A stretch of DNA of 64,000 bases from Alternaria dauci (GCF_042100115.1 NC_091276.1:1302001-1366000), one strand, 5' to 3'; counted from the stretch's first letter, positions 32,577 to 45,298 are shown. Translations and numbers: made by a program. The notes: generated by a model from the letters alone, not told the origin.

Positions 32577-35500
32577 ATGCCGCCGAAACAAAGGTTCAAA
32601 GGCACCAAAGCCATCTCTAACACCCCTCTCAAAGCACCGCGTAAGTCCGCAAGCCTACTACGGCTGCTTTGCTATGCTCCCTAAAGGGTCATGCTAACCT
32701 TGGCATAGCCGCTAGCGCATTGTCTAATAAGCGAAGTAGTCTTCAGGGTTCGAGGACATCTCGCCTTGCTCCTTCAGTACCGTTCCAAATGACAACGCGT
32801 CGCGGTGCAAAAGGCACGTCTAACCACACGAGCTCGGCCGGGCCATCTAGCGCAAGCTCTGGCAGTCGTCGCAGTTCTCTGAACGAGATTGCGCAAAACG
32901 AGGATGCAACTCCCGACCATGAGGATGCGCGACCAGCCAAGCGCAGCCGAACATCGTCCGATTCTGGTTCGCAGCAGAGGTCTAATGGCTCTTACGACAA
33001 TCACACACCCATGAATGGCACGCAAACTCCAGAGCTACAGAAGCCCTCGTCTGATGCGAATTCAACGGCACCAAAAGCAGCCGGCAAGAAGAGACGCGCA
33101 TCGGACGACTCAACACAGTCCAGCAAAACACGTCCAACCGGAGTTCTAGCCCGAAACCAAAGCGATGTCTCCGAACAACAACCGCGCAAAAAGCGCAAAA
33201 CAAAAGAAACAACAGCAGACACAACCGCCGACCAACCTCCTGAGTTAACAGATGCTAGCACCGCGCCCAATTCACCTGAGCAGGTTCCAGATGTTGACGG
33301 CCATCAAAGCCTTCAGAACGTTCTGCCGACCAATGGCGATGCCCCTGCAAAGTCCGGCAGGCGTTTGCCCGGTCGTCGGCGCCAACCGCATCCGGACATC
33401 AATGTGGAGACTGATTTGCGTCGGCAACTCAATCTCAAGATGAGCTACCGCAGTCTTGCAAAGGTTCAGAAGGTCTTACTAGAAGAGTTGGCGAATCGCA
33501 CGACGAAAAACCTTGAGGAAGACCCTCGATACCACCAAAAATGCCCCGAGTACGATGCTGTCATGGCACAGCTGGATCAACGCCGCGACGCCCGTCTGGA
33601 CCAAGTCCATGCTATGCGCACGTATCGACTCGAAGAACTGGAACGAGTGCGCATTGCTGAAGAGCATATCCAGCGCGAGCAGTATATCAACAGATTCCGA
33701 GAGCTACAAGATGACTTTATGCTTCAAATATTCTACCGCGCCAAGCAACTTGAACGGGAGATGAAGGGCCAGGAGGCCGACGCCACAGACGATGAAGACA
33801 ACATTCTTCCGCCTACTTTCAGTGACGAACCTCATCATGCCGACGATTATCGTATCGGCTCGAAATTTGCCTCACGTAGCAGAGCTTACGTTGAGGCAGA
33901 CAAGGAGCTCGAGAACGATTCTGTGCGGCGCAGGTTCACTGCAGCACGTCTCGTTTATGTCGAGAACGATGAAGAGGCCGATGATTCTATCGAAGACGTT
34001 TCTGGTGGCTTTGCAAAGTTTGATGGACCAGACCGTACAGAAGCGATTGCACATTACAATATCACCAGTCTCGCTGATGCTGCCGTCGAAGTTGAAAGGA
34101 CGCCAACACCGCAACCGGAGCCACAGAAGGCCGAAATTATTCCAAACGAGCATGCCGCTCTGCTCATGATGCTTGCCGACGTATCAGCACATCAGCCGCG
34201 CACTACGGCCGTGCCAAAGCCCCAATACCACTACCCAGATCCGCGCCAGCAGCCGCCTCCGCCTCCACGTGCGACAACACCTATCATCAAACAGGAGCCG
34301 ACACGAGAAAAATCGCCCGAGTTCGCCCAGCCAGCAATACCATTGGGGTTGCCGTCTCAAGCTGCGCATAGTAGTCCTCCTAGAAGCGTCCAAGCTGCAG
34401 TAGATCTGACCCAAAGTGGCCCTCTTTCTGAAACCAATGCCACGGCGTCGGTGAAGGAGACTGAAGCTCCGGCGAAATCAACGCCAAGACTGTCAACGCA
34501 CAGGATCATGGACATCCTCAACGACGACCAAGAAGTCCCTGTCTCTAGGAACAGGGAGTCGCTGCCTCCAGCTCGAGAGCCGAGTACACCATCGATGCAA
34601 GAAGCTTCTGCTCATCGCCAGACACCGTCCAGGAGCGACGCGCTGAGAGTAGACGCTGTGATGAACAAGGAAGAGCCGCCCATAGATCAGGCATTGATGG
34701 ACGCATTGAGCGGTCCGCCTCAAAGTAACCCACCATCTTCCCCACCATCGAATACCCAGTCTTGGCAACAGCAACCACCATCACAACAACAACAACAATC
34801 AAATATTCCACCGCAAACACGGGAGTCCGAAGAGTCGTTGCGTCGTCGGGATCCTTTACAAAAGATCAGGGAACTTCTGGACAGGAAGGCACGCGAGCTT
34901 GGCCGAGAACCTCTCGATCGCACTAACTACAGACAGAGTGCTGCGTGGCACAGAGCAGCCAATCCAGCCTTCAGTGTACAAGAACGAGCTGAAGTCGCGG
35001 CATATGATCCAACAAGGCCATCAACTGGGCTGTACGACGCGTTGCCAGGCATATTTGCAGCCCGTCGACAATCCAACGAACAAGCCTCTCAGCAATGGGA
35101 ACATGACAGACGGATGAGTGGTCATCAGGTGCCTCAACAGTCTGCGGCATCGCCGTACCAATCTCATGCTCCCCAGCCTCATTATGGGGAGCATAATAAG
35201 CCAGGTCGGACTCCGCCAACACATCAGAGCCCATATGCTCCACCCTCAGGAGCATTGCCACTTCCGCCAAAGCCACCGGGGCCATTGCCATCTGCACCGC
35301 CCATCAATTATCGCTTCGCACATTACGATCCCGCACCACCTCGCCAGCCATACCCACCGCATTCACCAAGCTACCCACCAACGTCGCATGCGCCTCAAGG
35401 GCCATCATTGCCGCCATACTCACAGCCATATGGCGGTGCTCCGTCATACCAAGGCGGGTACATACCTCCACCGGGATCCTTTCAAGCACCGCCACCTCCG

Positions 35501-35857
35501 TCATCGAGCACGGGCTCATACCAACCTCTCAAGATCCACCAGTACGGTGGTCAACCTATACTTCCCGCAAACATGGCGCCTCCCCCACACAGCGGGCCAC
35601 CGCCTCTACCCTACATCGGGCAGTCAGGACCACCACAACAGGGACCTCCCCCTCCTCAGCAACAAGCCTACTCCCCAACGCATCCCCATCCTTTACCGAT
35701 GCACTACGAATCGCGTGAAGGGCAGTCCCAAAACAATGGAGAACGTTCATCTGATTTACAATCAAGACCCAGGCGGCAATACAGGGGCTACCACGCACCT
35801 GGAACACAATTCAGGAGCTACCAAGGGCCTGGTGAGCAACGGAGGAGGGGTAATTGA
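32577..35857 (+). CDS. large disordered protein with central coiled coil, possibly chromatin associated
   Basis: Two exons: 32577-32640 (MPPKQRFKGTKAISNTPLKAP) and 32709-35857, giving 1070 aa; the intron has a GTAAGT donor and CATAG acceptor. The N-terminal third is basic and Ser/Thr-rich, with nuclear-signal-like clusters (PAKRSRTSSDSG, PRKKRKTKET, SGRRLPGRRRQPHPD). Residues about 255-375 form a conserved-looking charged helix (LNLKMSYRSLAKVQKVLLEE, RRDARLDQVHAMRTYRLEEL, INRFRELQDDFMLQIFYRAK). The remainder is Pro/Gln/Ser-rich, and the last 250 residues are almost pure Pro/Tyr/Gly/His/Ser. The coiled coil loosely recalls Sds3/BRMS1-type subunits of histone deacetylase complexes, but I cannot establish this. 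It may equally be another nuclear scaffold. Confidence 0.75.
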
Positions 35858-36334
35858 ACACGTCTTTGGTTACAATGGAGATGGTAATTGTACATTATGA
35901 CTGATTCTGCCGTCGTTATCAAGTGATTTTCTTTTTGTACTGGGCGGTTGCATAAAGCGGGTTCTTTTGGGTAACTGCATTGTTGTTTTCTTGCATAGTT
36001 CTATAGTATTACTTCATTCTGGATACCCTGGGCGGCCGCGCAGGTTTCGCGTGGGGGGTGGATTTTGCTAGGTAGAAGTTTTATTGATATCCATGTTCTG
36101 ATGATACTTGGAAGTCTTACTGGTGTGGAGATTGCCATGGCGAGGTGGGATACGTGTTGTTTGCTCGCTAATAATGGGGAAAGTATATTCAAAGATTGCT
36201 TGAAAAAATTACCATGTACAGGACTTGGGTATCACTATCGCTACTGCTGCTCCGCCCTACTTTGACCAAAACATAACACTTGCACGAGCACTTCGCACAA
36301 AGCTCTTTGCTGGTATCCCATCCACTTACACCTT
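35858..36334. other. convergent intergenic region
   Basis: The region holds the 3' flanks of the disordered-protein gene and ESS2, with T-rich stretches around 35925-36000. No gene was seen. Confidence 0.5.
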
Positions 36335-37774
36335 CTACGCTCTCCTCTTGACTTTAGGCGTAGGCGCCCACTCTCGTCTTACCCCAGACCCCTCCTTTCC
36401 CTCCCCACCGAACCCAGCACTGCCTCCACCCCTCGGTGTCGCTCCACCCATTCTCTCAAATAGTCTCTGAGCGGCTGGCGTCAAATCACCTTTCGCTTTC
36501 CGCCCTGGTGTCATGCCACCGCCGCCTATAGCAGGTCCCCTCCTTGGCGTCGGCGTGCTCAAGAACTTTGGTGTCTCACTTGTAAAGATGCCCAAGCCCG
36601 AGCCTGTCGGCTTCTCCTGCTTGTCCGCATTGGACCTTTTAGCACCAATCTGCTCAACCATTCTATGATGCATCTTCTCGCGCGACGACGATTCGTTGAT
36701 TGTGAATGGTGTGGCTTTGTCACTACTGCCTAGGCCGTAGCGTTCCAGGAGGTCGGTGGGTGCGTCGTCGTCTTCGTCAGAGAGAGAAGGGGGTTGCGCG
36801 TCGACGAAGGCGTAGCCGTTCACTCTGGGTGTTTCGCTGCCAGTATAACCGCCTTCGCTGGGATTAAGACGCGGACGTCCTGCAATAGCGTCACGGACGG
36901 CCGAAAGTGTGGGGCTTGGTGGACGAGGAGGGTCTGCTTCGGGTGCAGGGAGGCGGGTATTGTTGTAGAGAACTTTCTTTGGGGGTGCGAGGGAGGTGTT
37001 TTCGGCTTGTTGCGCGCGAGTCGGTGCCCATTGTTCTACGCTATCTGGGCTGAACATGAAGCTGTTCCGGGCAGTATGTCTGTGTCCTGTGGGCGCTGCC
37101 GGCCGATCATCGAGGTTCTGGCTTGCTCGTGTGCTGAGTACCAAGTCCTTGCCTCCAGACGCACCGGCTCTGGCTTCGATGACTTTCTGTTGTGCTACGC
37201 GCTGCTTGCTCGCGTACATGTTGCCTTCCCGCAGCCACATGTTCTTCTCAAATTTTGTCTTATTCTGCTTGTCGATGATCTGGCTGAAACTCTCTTGGTC
37301 TTCGCTCGTGTACTTTGCCTGGAATGCGCTCAAGCTCATGTTTAGGTCGACGTCGTCTAGCTTGCCCAGGCCGTCCTCGTCGTTTTCAATTTCCGTTCCG
37401 GCGAGTGTAACAGGTGTGTCTGCGCCCCATACACTGGGAGTCTTATCACCAGCTGCACCTGTCTTGTCGAACCTCGTTCTCGCTGCCATCTTTCTCTGCC
37501 CGCTCGACACTGGGGTCATGACCTGTGTAAGCTTCTTGCCGGCTTCTCTGATCCATGACCGGTCTTTGCTTTCCACGGCGGTTAGATATTCGCGTTGTGC
37601 ATCGGCTTCTGCTAACCCTGGGAAGAAGTCGCGGCGAATGATGTGCGATACGGCGGAAACATAGGTGTCTTCGTCCAGAACTACCGAAGGGCGTTTTATG
37701 CGTTTCGGGGCGGGCGGTGGCGGCATGAGCGCATTGGATGCGCTGCGCTTCGTGAGCGCTGTCGAGTCTGACAT
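36335..37774 (-). CDS. ESS2: ESS2 / DGCR14 (Bis1) family nuclear protein
   Basis: A single exon of 479 aa. The family (human ESS2/DGCR14, S. pombe Bis1) is nuclear and associates with the spliceosomal C complex. The diagnostic N-terminal block VVLDEDTYVSAVSHIIRRDF followed by FPGLAEADAQREYLTAVESK begins near residue 31. The central region has the conserved LNMSLSAFQAKYTSEDQESF and a KMxxNMWL-like segment (KFEKNMWLREGNMYASKQRV). A second block NSFMFSPDSVEQWAPTRA with YNNTRLP follows. The C-terminal part is disordered and Gly/Pro/Thr-rich, with many TP sites (STPTPRRGPA, GGATPRGGG). Length and domain order fit the family. No intron is required. Confidence 0.92.
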   Translation of the reverse strand: MSDSTALTKRSASNALMPPPPAPKRIKRPSVVLDEDTYVSAVSHIIRRDFFPGLAEADAQREYLTAVESKDRSWIREAGKKLTQVMTPVSSGQRKMAARTRFDKTGAAGDKTPSVWGADTPVTLAGTEIENDEDGLGKLDDVDLNMSLSAFQAKYTSEDQESFSQIIDKQNKTKFEKNMWLREGNMYASKQRVAQQKVIEARAGASGGKDLVLSTRASQNLDDRPAAPTGHRHTARNSFMFSPDSVEQWAPTRAQQAENTSLAPPKKVLYNNTRLPAPEADPPRPPSPTLSAVRDAIAGRPRLNPSEGGYTGSETPRVNGYAFVDAQPPSLSDEDDDAPTDLLERYGLGSSDKATPFTINESSSREKMHHRMVEQIGAKRSNADKQEKPTGSGLGIFTSETPKFLSTPTPRRGPAIGGGGMTPGRKAKGDLTPAAQRLFERMGGATPRGGGSAGFGGEGKEGSGVRREWAPTPKVKRRA

Positions 37775-38425
37775 GACGCGGTCGGGGTGGGGTGAGGCTC
37801 AAGACGCGAGTGGAGGTTTCTGTTCAAAGATGCGGTGAACCTGAGGAACGTCGTGAGCGCTAATGTTGCTGAAGGGCGGGAAGAGAGCTTCGGTATGTGT
37901 GCTGCACCCACGTGGGCTGGTGAGAGAGCGTTGGCGCAAAGTGACTTTCGTGAACGATGATGCCTTAGCGTCGGCAGAAAGTTCCCACCGCCTCCAGCCC
38001 TATGAACCATGCCAATTGTGGGTGAAAGGTACCTGCATCAGTGACACAAGAGACTAGTGCAGTCGTACAGTTCTCAAATATTAGCAGACGTGTAGAACGA
38101 ATTCACATCGAGGGACAAAATATGGCGCTACTCTTAACATTCTTTTCCACATCGTATCTGTTTTGATCATTGTGCACAAGTCGCACATACTATCCTCTCA
38201 CAAGGGAACCCAGCCGCTCATATACCTCGAATACCAACATAACGACATTGGCGAGCCTACAGCGTGCCGCGGCAACAAGATGATCTAATGTCCCGCTTTC
38301 CCTGCACGTCGAAGGCTTCTTTTGAGCACTTTGTAGTTCGAGACGATATCATAATCCTTTCAGCGTTCCACCGCGAATCATGGCAAGCGGAGTAAGAATA
38401 AGGAGTCTTATTCAAGAACAGAAAT
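37775..38425. other. intergenic region
   Basis: The region lies between the ESS2 start and the TIF6 stop, both on the minus strand, and holds the ESS2 promoter and TIF6 3' flank. No further gene was recognised. Confidence 0.5.
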
Positions 38426-39408
38426 CTAGTAGAAAGATTCAACCATGGCGTCCTTGTTGGTGGTGTTGATGTTGGCGGGGCCGTTGCCCTCACCGAGCCT
38501 GAAGACAGACTCGACAACGGAGAGCTCGGTCGCAGTAGTATCGAGACCTGAGTGTTGAGTTAGTGCTTGGCGCTTTTTGTTTTCTCGATTGATATGCACA
38601 TACCAGTGACAGCCATCCAGTCGTTGACAACCATACCAGCACCCACGACCGCACTACCGCGGTTCACACTACCAGCGACAAGCGGCACCTGAAGCAGACT
38701 TGACAGTTCGTCCTGGTCCTGAATGCTTGTCTTTGGGTGGACAATACCACCTTGGTTGCTGAGAGCCATGTAGCTACCAGTGAGCACGTTGTCCGCAATA
38801 GTCTGCCTGAATACCTCGACGCCCAGTACATCAGCTATTATCTCCTCCGTTTCGCGTTCGATATCCGGGTGTACGAGAGCGACGTGGTCATTGCAACATA
38901 TCACGTTGCCAAGGGCTGATAGTCGCTCTTCTATTCTCTGAATCTTGACTTCGTCGGGTATGGAATTTCGGAGATGCTGGAGTTCTTGGTCGGTGGTTGT
39001 GGTGGGGACGAGGAGACCTTTCTTGTTACTGGACAAGTGTTAGGGAGTCTTCTTGTAGCACTCGTTGACCATGGCGAGATGCCACAAAAGAAGGTATACA
39101 TACCCAGCAGTCAATCTGCCGACGATTCTGGTTCCAGCAATGGTGGCGTGGCAGATGGGAATGACATCTTGGAGTTCTGCTTCGAAGACACTGTTGCGCC
39201 ACTGTCAGTGGATGTTTTTCTCAGTGTGCGCTCGCTGCGGTCGCATAACATGTTGCCGCAGTACTGTGTCGAGTCGCGAACGAGTCTCCAATTATGCGCA
39301 CCTGTAAAAGTTCTCGCTTGCGCCGACTGCGACAATCGCGTACGCATTTGTGAGTGTTGAGAAGACACCGACTTCGTTGGAGTTTTCAAACTGAGCGCGA
39401 ACAGCCAT
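38426..39408 (-). CDS. TIF6: Eukaryotic translation initiation factor 6 (60S anti-association factor)
   Basis: Four exons: 39408-39302, 39190-39104, 39028-38604 and 38547-38426, giving 246 aa, the usual eIF6 length. eIF6 is required for 60S biogenesis and blocks premature joining of subunits. The start [20 protein letters not shown] is the canonical N terminus. [37 protein letters not shown] and [20 protein letters not shown] follow the pentein repeats. The last exon carries [16 protein letters not shown] and ends [13 protein letters not shown]. Introns are 111, 75 and 56 nt, all GT...AG and phase consistent, each placed to keep the near-invariant protein sequence. Confidence 0.97.
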
Positions 39409-40782
39409 GATTGTTGAGTCGACGTTTGGGTTTGTGTGTGTGAGGCTGTCTGTGGCGGTTGGAAGGAACAAGGCAAGGGTGCTTAGTGCGTGATGGGTGA
39501 GCTGGTTGTGAATCTGCAGAAACTGTGAAGGCGGGACTATTTTGTAAAGAGCGACATCATATAAGCCCCACTACCCAATCGGACCTAGCGCAGTTCGACT
39601 CATCCTGAGTGAACCCTGCATATGAGCCAAGTCCCGCTGGGAACTTCGCCACTGCGTCGACATGCTCGTGCTGCTATGACGATGCATCTCAAGAGTCATC
39701 ATTTGGCGGGGGAGGAGGAGGAGATGAGATGGTCGTCTTGTCGACGTGATGCGACTCATACCGCGTCACCGTGCGTGCTTTGGACGTGTCGCTGGGATCG
39801 CACGTCCGTTATCGTGAAGCAAGCCACAGTCCTTGACATCTGCAATACATGGCTGTGCACTTTGTCAATTTCGCAACTTGTAGCCTCATGGCAACGCGAC
39901 ACTGCGCTTAGCAACGACTGCAAAACTCGGCGATAATCTCTCGGAGCATTGATCAAAAGCGACACAAGTCCATCAGACTGTTCGAGGCTTGATCAGAGCA
40001 TCCGCAAGGAGCAGGCGCACGGTGCGACGCTCCACTTGACCTATATGTCACGACATTCCCGTCCTCTGCGGACTGACCGTACTGGAGCTCACTACTTACG
40101 CACTCTCAACCCTGCGATGATCAATTCAGGGCCCAATACAATGGAGAAGGTAATCGTTATATTGACGTCTCATCGTACAGTTGGCGTAGCACGCATGACA
40201 ATAATTACAGGATCATATAGTTCGTCAAGCTCCAACCACGACGATATTATCCAGGAGCAGCGCACGGTCGACGCTACGCTTCAGATCCCCAGCCACCTCG
40301 ACGACATCCTTGTCTCGCATCAAACCCCCAAGACGGTGTGACAGGTGGACAAATGACAAGTTACAAATATGGAACACGAAGATGGTGATATTGTGAAGTG
40401 GCTGATATCGCCAAATATTGCAAAGCAAATGGGTAATACGCTGTCGGCCACACCCGAACAAGCAGCAAAAAGAGAACGCCCGCTAAACTGCAGCATGCCG
40501 TACACGATAGGCGTGGAGAATCGAAATGCGAGAAATATACAACAGCGGCGATACGCAGACAAGACAACAAGCTCAAACGACATCTGAGTAGATGTCGAAG
40601 AGAGTGTACCTGCCGTGTGACGGAGCCAGAAAAACATTAACACTTGCGTCATGACATGATTATGTTCGTAAAATGGTTCGTAATGCAAGTGCACAGCGTG
40701 CAAATGTCGGACGGGGATGGAAAAAGTTCGGCGACGAGATCGTGGTGGAATCGGTTCGCCCGAGTGTAAAAGTGGGTGTCAC
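39409..40782. other. 1.4-kb intergenic region
   Basis: The region is upstream of TIF6 and downstream of the serine-rich membrane protein gene. Frames are short and unrelated to known families. No RNA or repeat was recognised. Confidence 0.5.
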
Positions 40783-43002
40783 TTATGACATTCGCGATGC
40801 GAGGATGGCCAACGCAACGATGACGCCGATCAGAAGCGTTCCTACTCCAGACATGACACGATTGAGGTTGCGCCACCAAGTTGCTTTCTGGAAAGACTTG
40901 TCGTCGGCGGGACCCATGGCTTGGGCGAACTGCTGCTCCAAGTCGGCCTGGCTGACAGTGGGGGTGCCGACTGTATTCGGATCGAGAGGCAAGGGGAGGA
41001 AAGAAGCAATTATCCAAGCTGTAGTACTAATCAGCAAATCTCTTCATGCATTCATCTGGCATTGTAGCCAGACTTGGTACTTACCGGGTGGGAAGATGAA
41101 TCCTATGCAGAAAAGTAGGATTTGTCTGTTCTGACGCCCGAAGAGTGTGGTGTGAACATCGGCATCCAGAGATGGTGCGTTCCACGCGCTGTATCGTGTT
41201 TGACCTCTCTGATCAGTTCGGAGATGTGGTGTTGAGTACCCGCTGAGAGGGTACATGTGCGGTCCAACCGCATATGCTGCCCCATCGATGGAGTGGACGT
41301 CGTCAGCTAGAGAAACGGTATCAGCGTGTGAAGCCCGGTTCCGGGGGCGATTCCGCGGTCGGTAGATGCTGAGCGGGAAGTTGCTCTCCGAAGGAGTACG
41401 TGATCGCCCGCTGTGGGAGGTTCCTAGCCGTATGCTACCAGAAGACTCGGATTCTGGAGCGCCCACTGATATGCGCTCTCCTTTTTGGTAGTAGACCCTT
41501 GCCCATGCTGGGATGTTGTTTGCTAGGAACGTGGACATGTGGGACTGCGAGGATCCAGGCCGCGAGTCACTCATCGATGCTGCATCGACGCTGTTCGATC
41601 TGTGCAGATATCCAGAATTCTTCATCCGTAGCGGAATCGACGTAGGCAGCGGTGAGATGGTATCCATGTGCTCGCTGTTGTCCTCGGAAGAACTTCTTGA
41701 CGTTGGGGAGAACAGCGGGCGAGGTACTGGGATCGAGGAGAATTCGGTATGGCCTTCCGATGAGACATTGTCCGACGACGATTGTGCGCTCCCGATGGTC
41801 TGTCCTCTCCGGCGTGGAATCGCAGTTCGACCGTTGCCCGCATAGCTCTCTTGAGAGTGTGATCTTGCGCCGATCGATCGTGAGTTCCGTGCAAGAGATC
41901 GCGAATCGCGTTCGGACACGGAAGCAATGGTCGAAAGCTGGGAGCTCCATTGGTGAACCAGCGAGGGGTCATGCATTCGGGATGCAATATTAGGCGTGTT
42001 CTGGGAATCAGCTCGCGAGCTGTTGGCCGACGGCGCGCGTACGACGGGATAATTAATTCGGATACCGCTCGCGAAGGAGGCTGTGCTTGCTTCATGAAGA
42101 GACGGCGATGGTTGTGATGAAGCGAGTGTATGTGTTGGCTCGATGCTGGTGTAGGAAATATCAGAAAACGTGAAAGACTCTGTACTTTGCTGAGGACTCA
42201 ATACAGGTTGTCGATAGTCAGTGTCACTAGTGAGAGCAGGCCCCCTAGCTTGGGATTCGGCAGACGGGATTTGCGGTAGCGGTCGACCGACACTGACACT
42301 TGACGAGTTTCCGACATTACTGTTTGGGTGTGGTGAGGCGGGAGGAGCGGGTGAGGCAAACGATGCAGCAGAGGCCTTGGGCGTCAATGCACGGTCGGAG
42401 TCGCCGCCGGAAGAAGATGGAGGAACAGCGCGGATGGTTGGCCTTTGGGATTGTGCAGACACGACTTCCTCAAGTACCTCCAACCCTTTTGCATCCTCTT
42501 CTAATTCGGGTGGGGGTGAGGATGGGGCAGTGCTCCCCTGGGAAAATCTTAAAGTCGATGGCGTAAAGGAGGATGCTATGAGGGTATCTTCCTCAGACAT
42601 GCTAGTGGAGGCCGAGTGTCTGAAACCCTTCTTGCGTGACAGGATAGGCTGTGGTGTGCGCGCTCGGCTCGCCTCGAACTTTGCAATGGTATTGGCAACC
42701 TGGCTGCCATTTGAAACGCGAGATCCCGGCCGCTCAAAGCCATAACCCGGCGCATGACGGGGTGGGGGCAGGATTTGCGAGGGTTCGCTGGGTACGGGAT
42801 ACTTCTGATAGATGTCATGGCCGGGATCTTGGACTATGCGGATGGTTGAAGCCGAGTGTTGATTGGTTTGCGAGTTTGAGCGCTCGTGGAGTGGCTTGCG
42901 GACAGGAGACGAGTTTGTCGGCGGCGATTGTGGCGGCGAAAATCTGGGACCTTGGTCGAGTTTGTTTTGCGAGTCGGCGCGACGGTGTTGTGATGAGGAC
43001 AT
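40783..43002 (-). CDS. serine-rich protein with C-terminal two-TM hairpin
   Basis: Two exons: 43002-41085 and 41018-40783, giving 717 aa. About 600 residues are disordered and very rich in Ser, Pro, Arg and Thr (HERSNSQTNQHSAST, SSQLSTIASVSERDSRSLAR). The segment RYSAWNAPSLDADVHTTLFG and then RQNRQILLFCIGFIFPPAWI start the conserved C terminus. Splicing a 66-nt intron (41084-41019) joins that first hydrophobic segment to IIASFLPLPLDPNTVG. A second membrane segment lies at the end (VGTLLIGVIVALAILASRMS). The type is common in filamentous ascomycetes under the name serine-rich protein, and its role is unknown to me. Without the intron the last TM segment would be lost. Confidence 0.82.
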
Positions 43003-43958
43003 GGTGTGGTGGTGTGGTGGGCCGAGGATGCCGAGACGTGGGCTGGTAAAGGCGTGCTGCGGAGAAGTCGAAACCGATCATTAATGATGGGGAACGGGTA
43101 AAAAGGCAGGTTTGAAGATAAAAGAGGACGTAAAGACAGTGTGTGTAAAGGCAGTAGTCAATGAGTGACAAAAGTGCTAAAACATATCAAAAAGAATGGC
43201 GGCCCGGAGGCATTAACAGTAACAAGAACAGACGGAGAGAGGGCGAGGAGTGGTGGTGAGTTGGAGGAAGACGGGCGTTTGGCAGCAGCTCGGCCTAAAG
43301 AGGGTTCGTGGCTCTATGCAGAAGCAGGTTCGCGCTGCAGGTGCGATCCAATTGACAGCTCAGCCCCGGCAAGCGATCGAGCACGACCCGCGAATTATGA
43401 TGACTTGTACACAAAGGTCCCCAATGCGCACAATATGCCCTCTGTCTAGCGTAGACGGACGGCGACTGCAGGATATGAGCTTCTGGATGTGCGGTCCACG
43501 CGACGATGGGATGCGCCCCGGGGATCCCTCGTCCAAACGGCGTTCCTAGCAGGTCGCGAGAGGCGCGTCGCGGTTCAACGTTAAAATGAAATTATATTTT
43601 GGGACGGGCCAGTGACGACGAGCTGCGAGCCGGACTAGCCGTTGCAGTGGCAGAGAGGCTGGCCAGTGGGCCTTGCGGTGTGCGTCCTGCAGGGGTAACG
43701 CGGGAGGGCGTGCTAAGTCGGCAGGGGACGAGACGAACGGACGATCGGGCGCACGTGACCAGCAGCGTGGGAGGGAGAATTTGGGGTGCGGCGGGTTATC
43801 GATAGCCAAGGGGGAGTGGGACGCTGTCCTGTGCGAAACAACACGCTCGCGACAACGCGACGGGGGCCTCGGTCAGGTATAACAGCTCGCTCATGGTTCT
43901 TTTCCTGGTCCAAGTATAGCGTGTTTGACGTGTCGCTACTTTTTTGCAACAGCTTGCC
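43003..43958. other. divergent promoter region, serine-rich protein / RCE1
   Basis: A 956-bp GC-rich region between two divergent start codons. It contains only short frames, and no repeats or RNA genes were recognised. Confidence 0.5.
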
Positions 43959-45298
43959 ATGCCTCCACCCCTCAACGGCTGGCGAGACAGGTTCAGTGCG
44001 CTCGAGGACTTGTACGAGAGACATGTCAAGGGCGGTAAGTGACGATCCATTGGCCTGCGAGGGCTCCCTTTGACGGCGAGCCCTCTTAACCGCCTGCGCG
44101 ACCCCCGTCGGACCAACTCTGCTGCGCTTCTTGCCGTCGAAACATTGCCATGAAGTCTAACGTGTCGTCAGTCCCCAAACCGCCCGTCCTCTCTGCGAGT
44201 GCTGCGGCGCTTCTGTCGGTACGTTTGTTTCAGAGCTCCCACCCCTCCCCACCACCATTTGCTGCCGCTCTCACCCAATCGCACCGCATGCGCCAAACAT
44301 GCTGAAGTACGCCTAACACGCACGACTGCAGGCTGCCTATGTCTTCATCTACGTAATCCCCTTCTACCTGTCGCCCGCCACGCGACCCTCTCCGACTCTC
44401 ACGCGCGATGCACCGTCGTCGATACGCGCCCGTGTACGCGCAGTCACCTTCTCCACTGCCCTGTGCTCTGTCCTCACCCTAATTGTACTCTACCAACACG
44501 ATGCATCGGCCATGGAGATCCTCAGCCTGCTCGGCATATGGCCTGTTTCACCCGTAGACACCATCCGGACCATGCTTTTAGTCACCATCCTCTTCGCAGG
44601 CCCCATTTTCGAGCATGGCATTGTCGACGGCGAATGGCGAGACTGGCTCAAACTAAACGGTATCAACGAGTCCTTGAGCAGCTGGATCGGGTACCGGAAC
44701 TATGTAGTCGTACGTTGTCTACTTGCACGGCTCACCTCTCACTCCGCTAACACTTGCACACCAGGGCCCTGTCAGTGAAGAGCTTGTCTGGCGCTCCTTC
44801 ATCATCCCCCTCCACGTCCTAGCCCACTTCTCCGGCAAGCAGATCGTCTTCCTCACACCATTGTACTTCGGCATCGCGCACCTGCACCACCTCTACGAGT
44901 TCCGCATAACCCATTCTGAAGTCCCCCTCTTCGTCGCCGTGCTTCGTTCACTCTTCCAGTTCACATACACGTCGCTCTTCGGCTTCTTCGCCGCATTCGT
45001 CTTCATCAGAACCGGCAATGTGTACACGTGCATGCTAGCGCATGCCTTTTGCAACTGGATGGGGCTTCCGCGCTTCTACGGTCGGGTGGGAGTTGAAGCT
45101 GGTATCCCCATCGGACCGCCAGACGTCGATAAGAAAGATGACGAGCAAAGGAGCGTTCCAGCCTATCAAGGGAAGGGTCTTGGATGGACGGTAGCCTACT
45201 ACCTCGTCCTCGTAGCTGGCGCTCTAGGCTTCTATCACCAGCTATTTTCGCTGACCGAGAGCAGCCATGCCCTACCTGTTGAGTTGAATAAGAGGTAA
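43959..45298 (+). CDS. RCE1: CAAX prenyl protease 2 (Ras and a-factor converting enzyme)
   Basis: Four exons: 43959-44034, 44172-44218, 44332-44709 and 44765-45298, giving 344 aa. Rce1 is an integral ER protease that removes the last three residues of prenylated CAAX proteins. The catalytic signatures are present: GPVSEELVWRS (E172, E173, R177), FGIAHLHH (F202, H206) and the late AHAFCNWMG motif (H260, N264). Several hydrophobic segments span the protein. The first intron is inferred from the GTAAGT donor, a TCTAAC branch point 12 nt before the acceptor, and a phase that gives ERHVKGVPKPPVLSAS. An ATG at 44150 lies inside this intron and could start a shorter 326-residue form if the intron were retained or transcription began downstream. 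Confidence 0.93.

Noticed and set aside
35118..35900. 260-codon open frame overlapping the 3' part of the disordered-protein gene
   Set aside because: It is a shifted frame of a Pro/Gln/Tyr-rich low-complexity stretch; its His/Arg-rich composition is an artefact.
36794..37664. Overlapping plus-strand frames opposite ESS2
   Set aside because: Antisense to a well-supported gene; Cys/Trp-rich artefact translation.
44150..44218. RCE1 start at 44150
   Set aside because: The ATG lies within a predicted intron; the upstream exon with GTAAGT donor and correct phase gives a better family-like N terminus. Kept only as an alternative.
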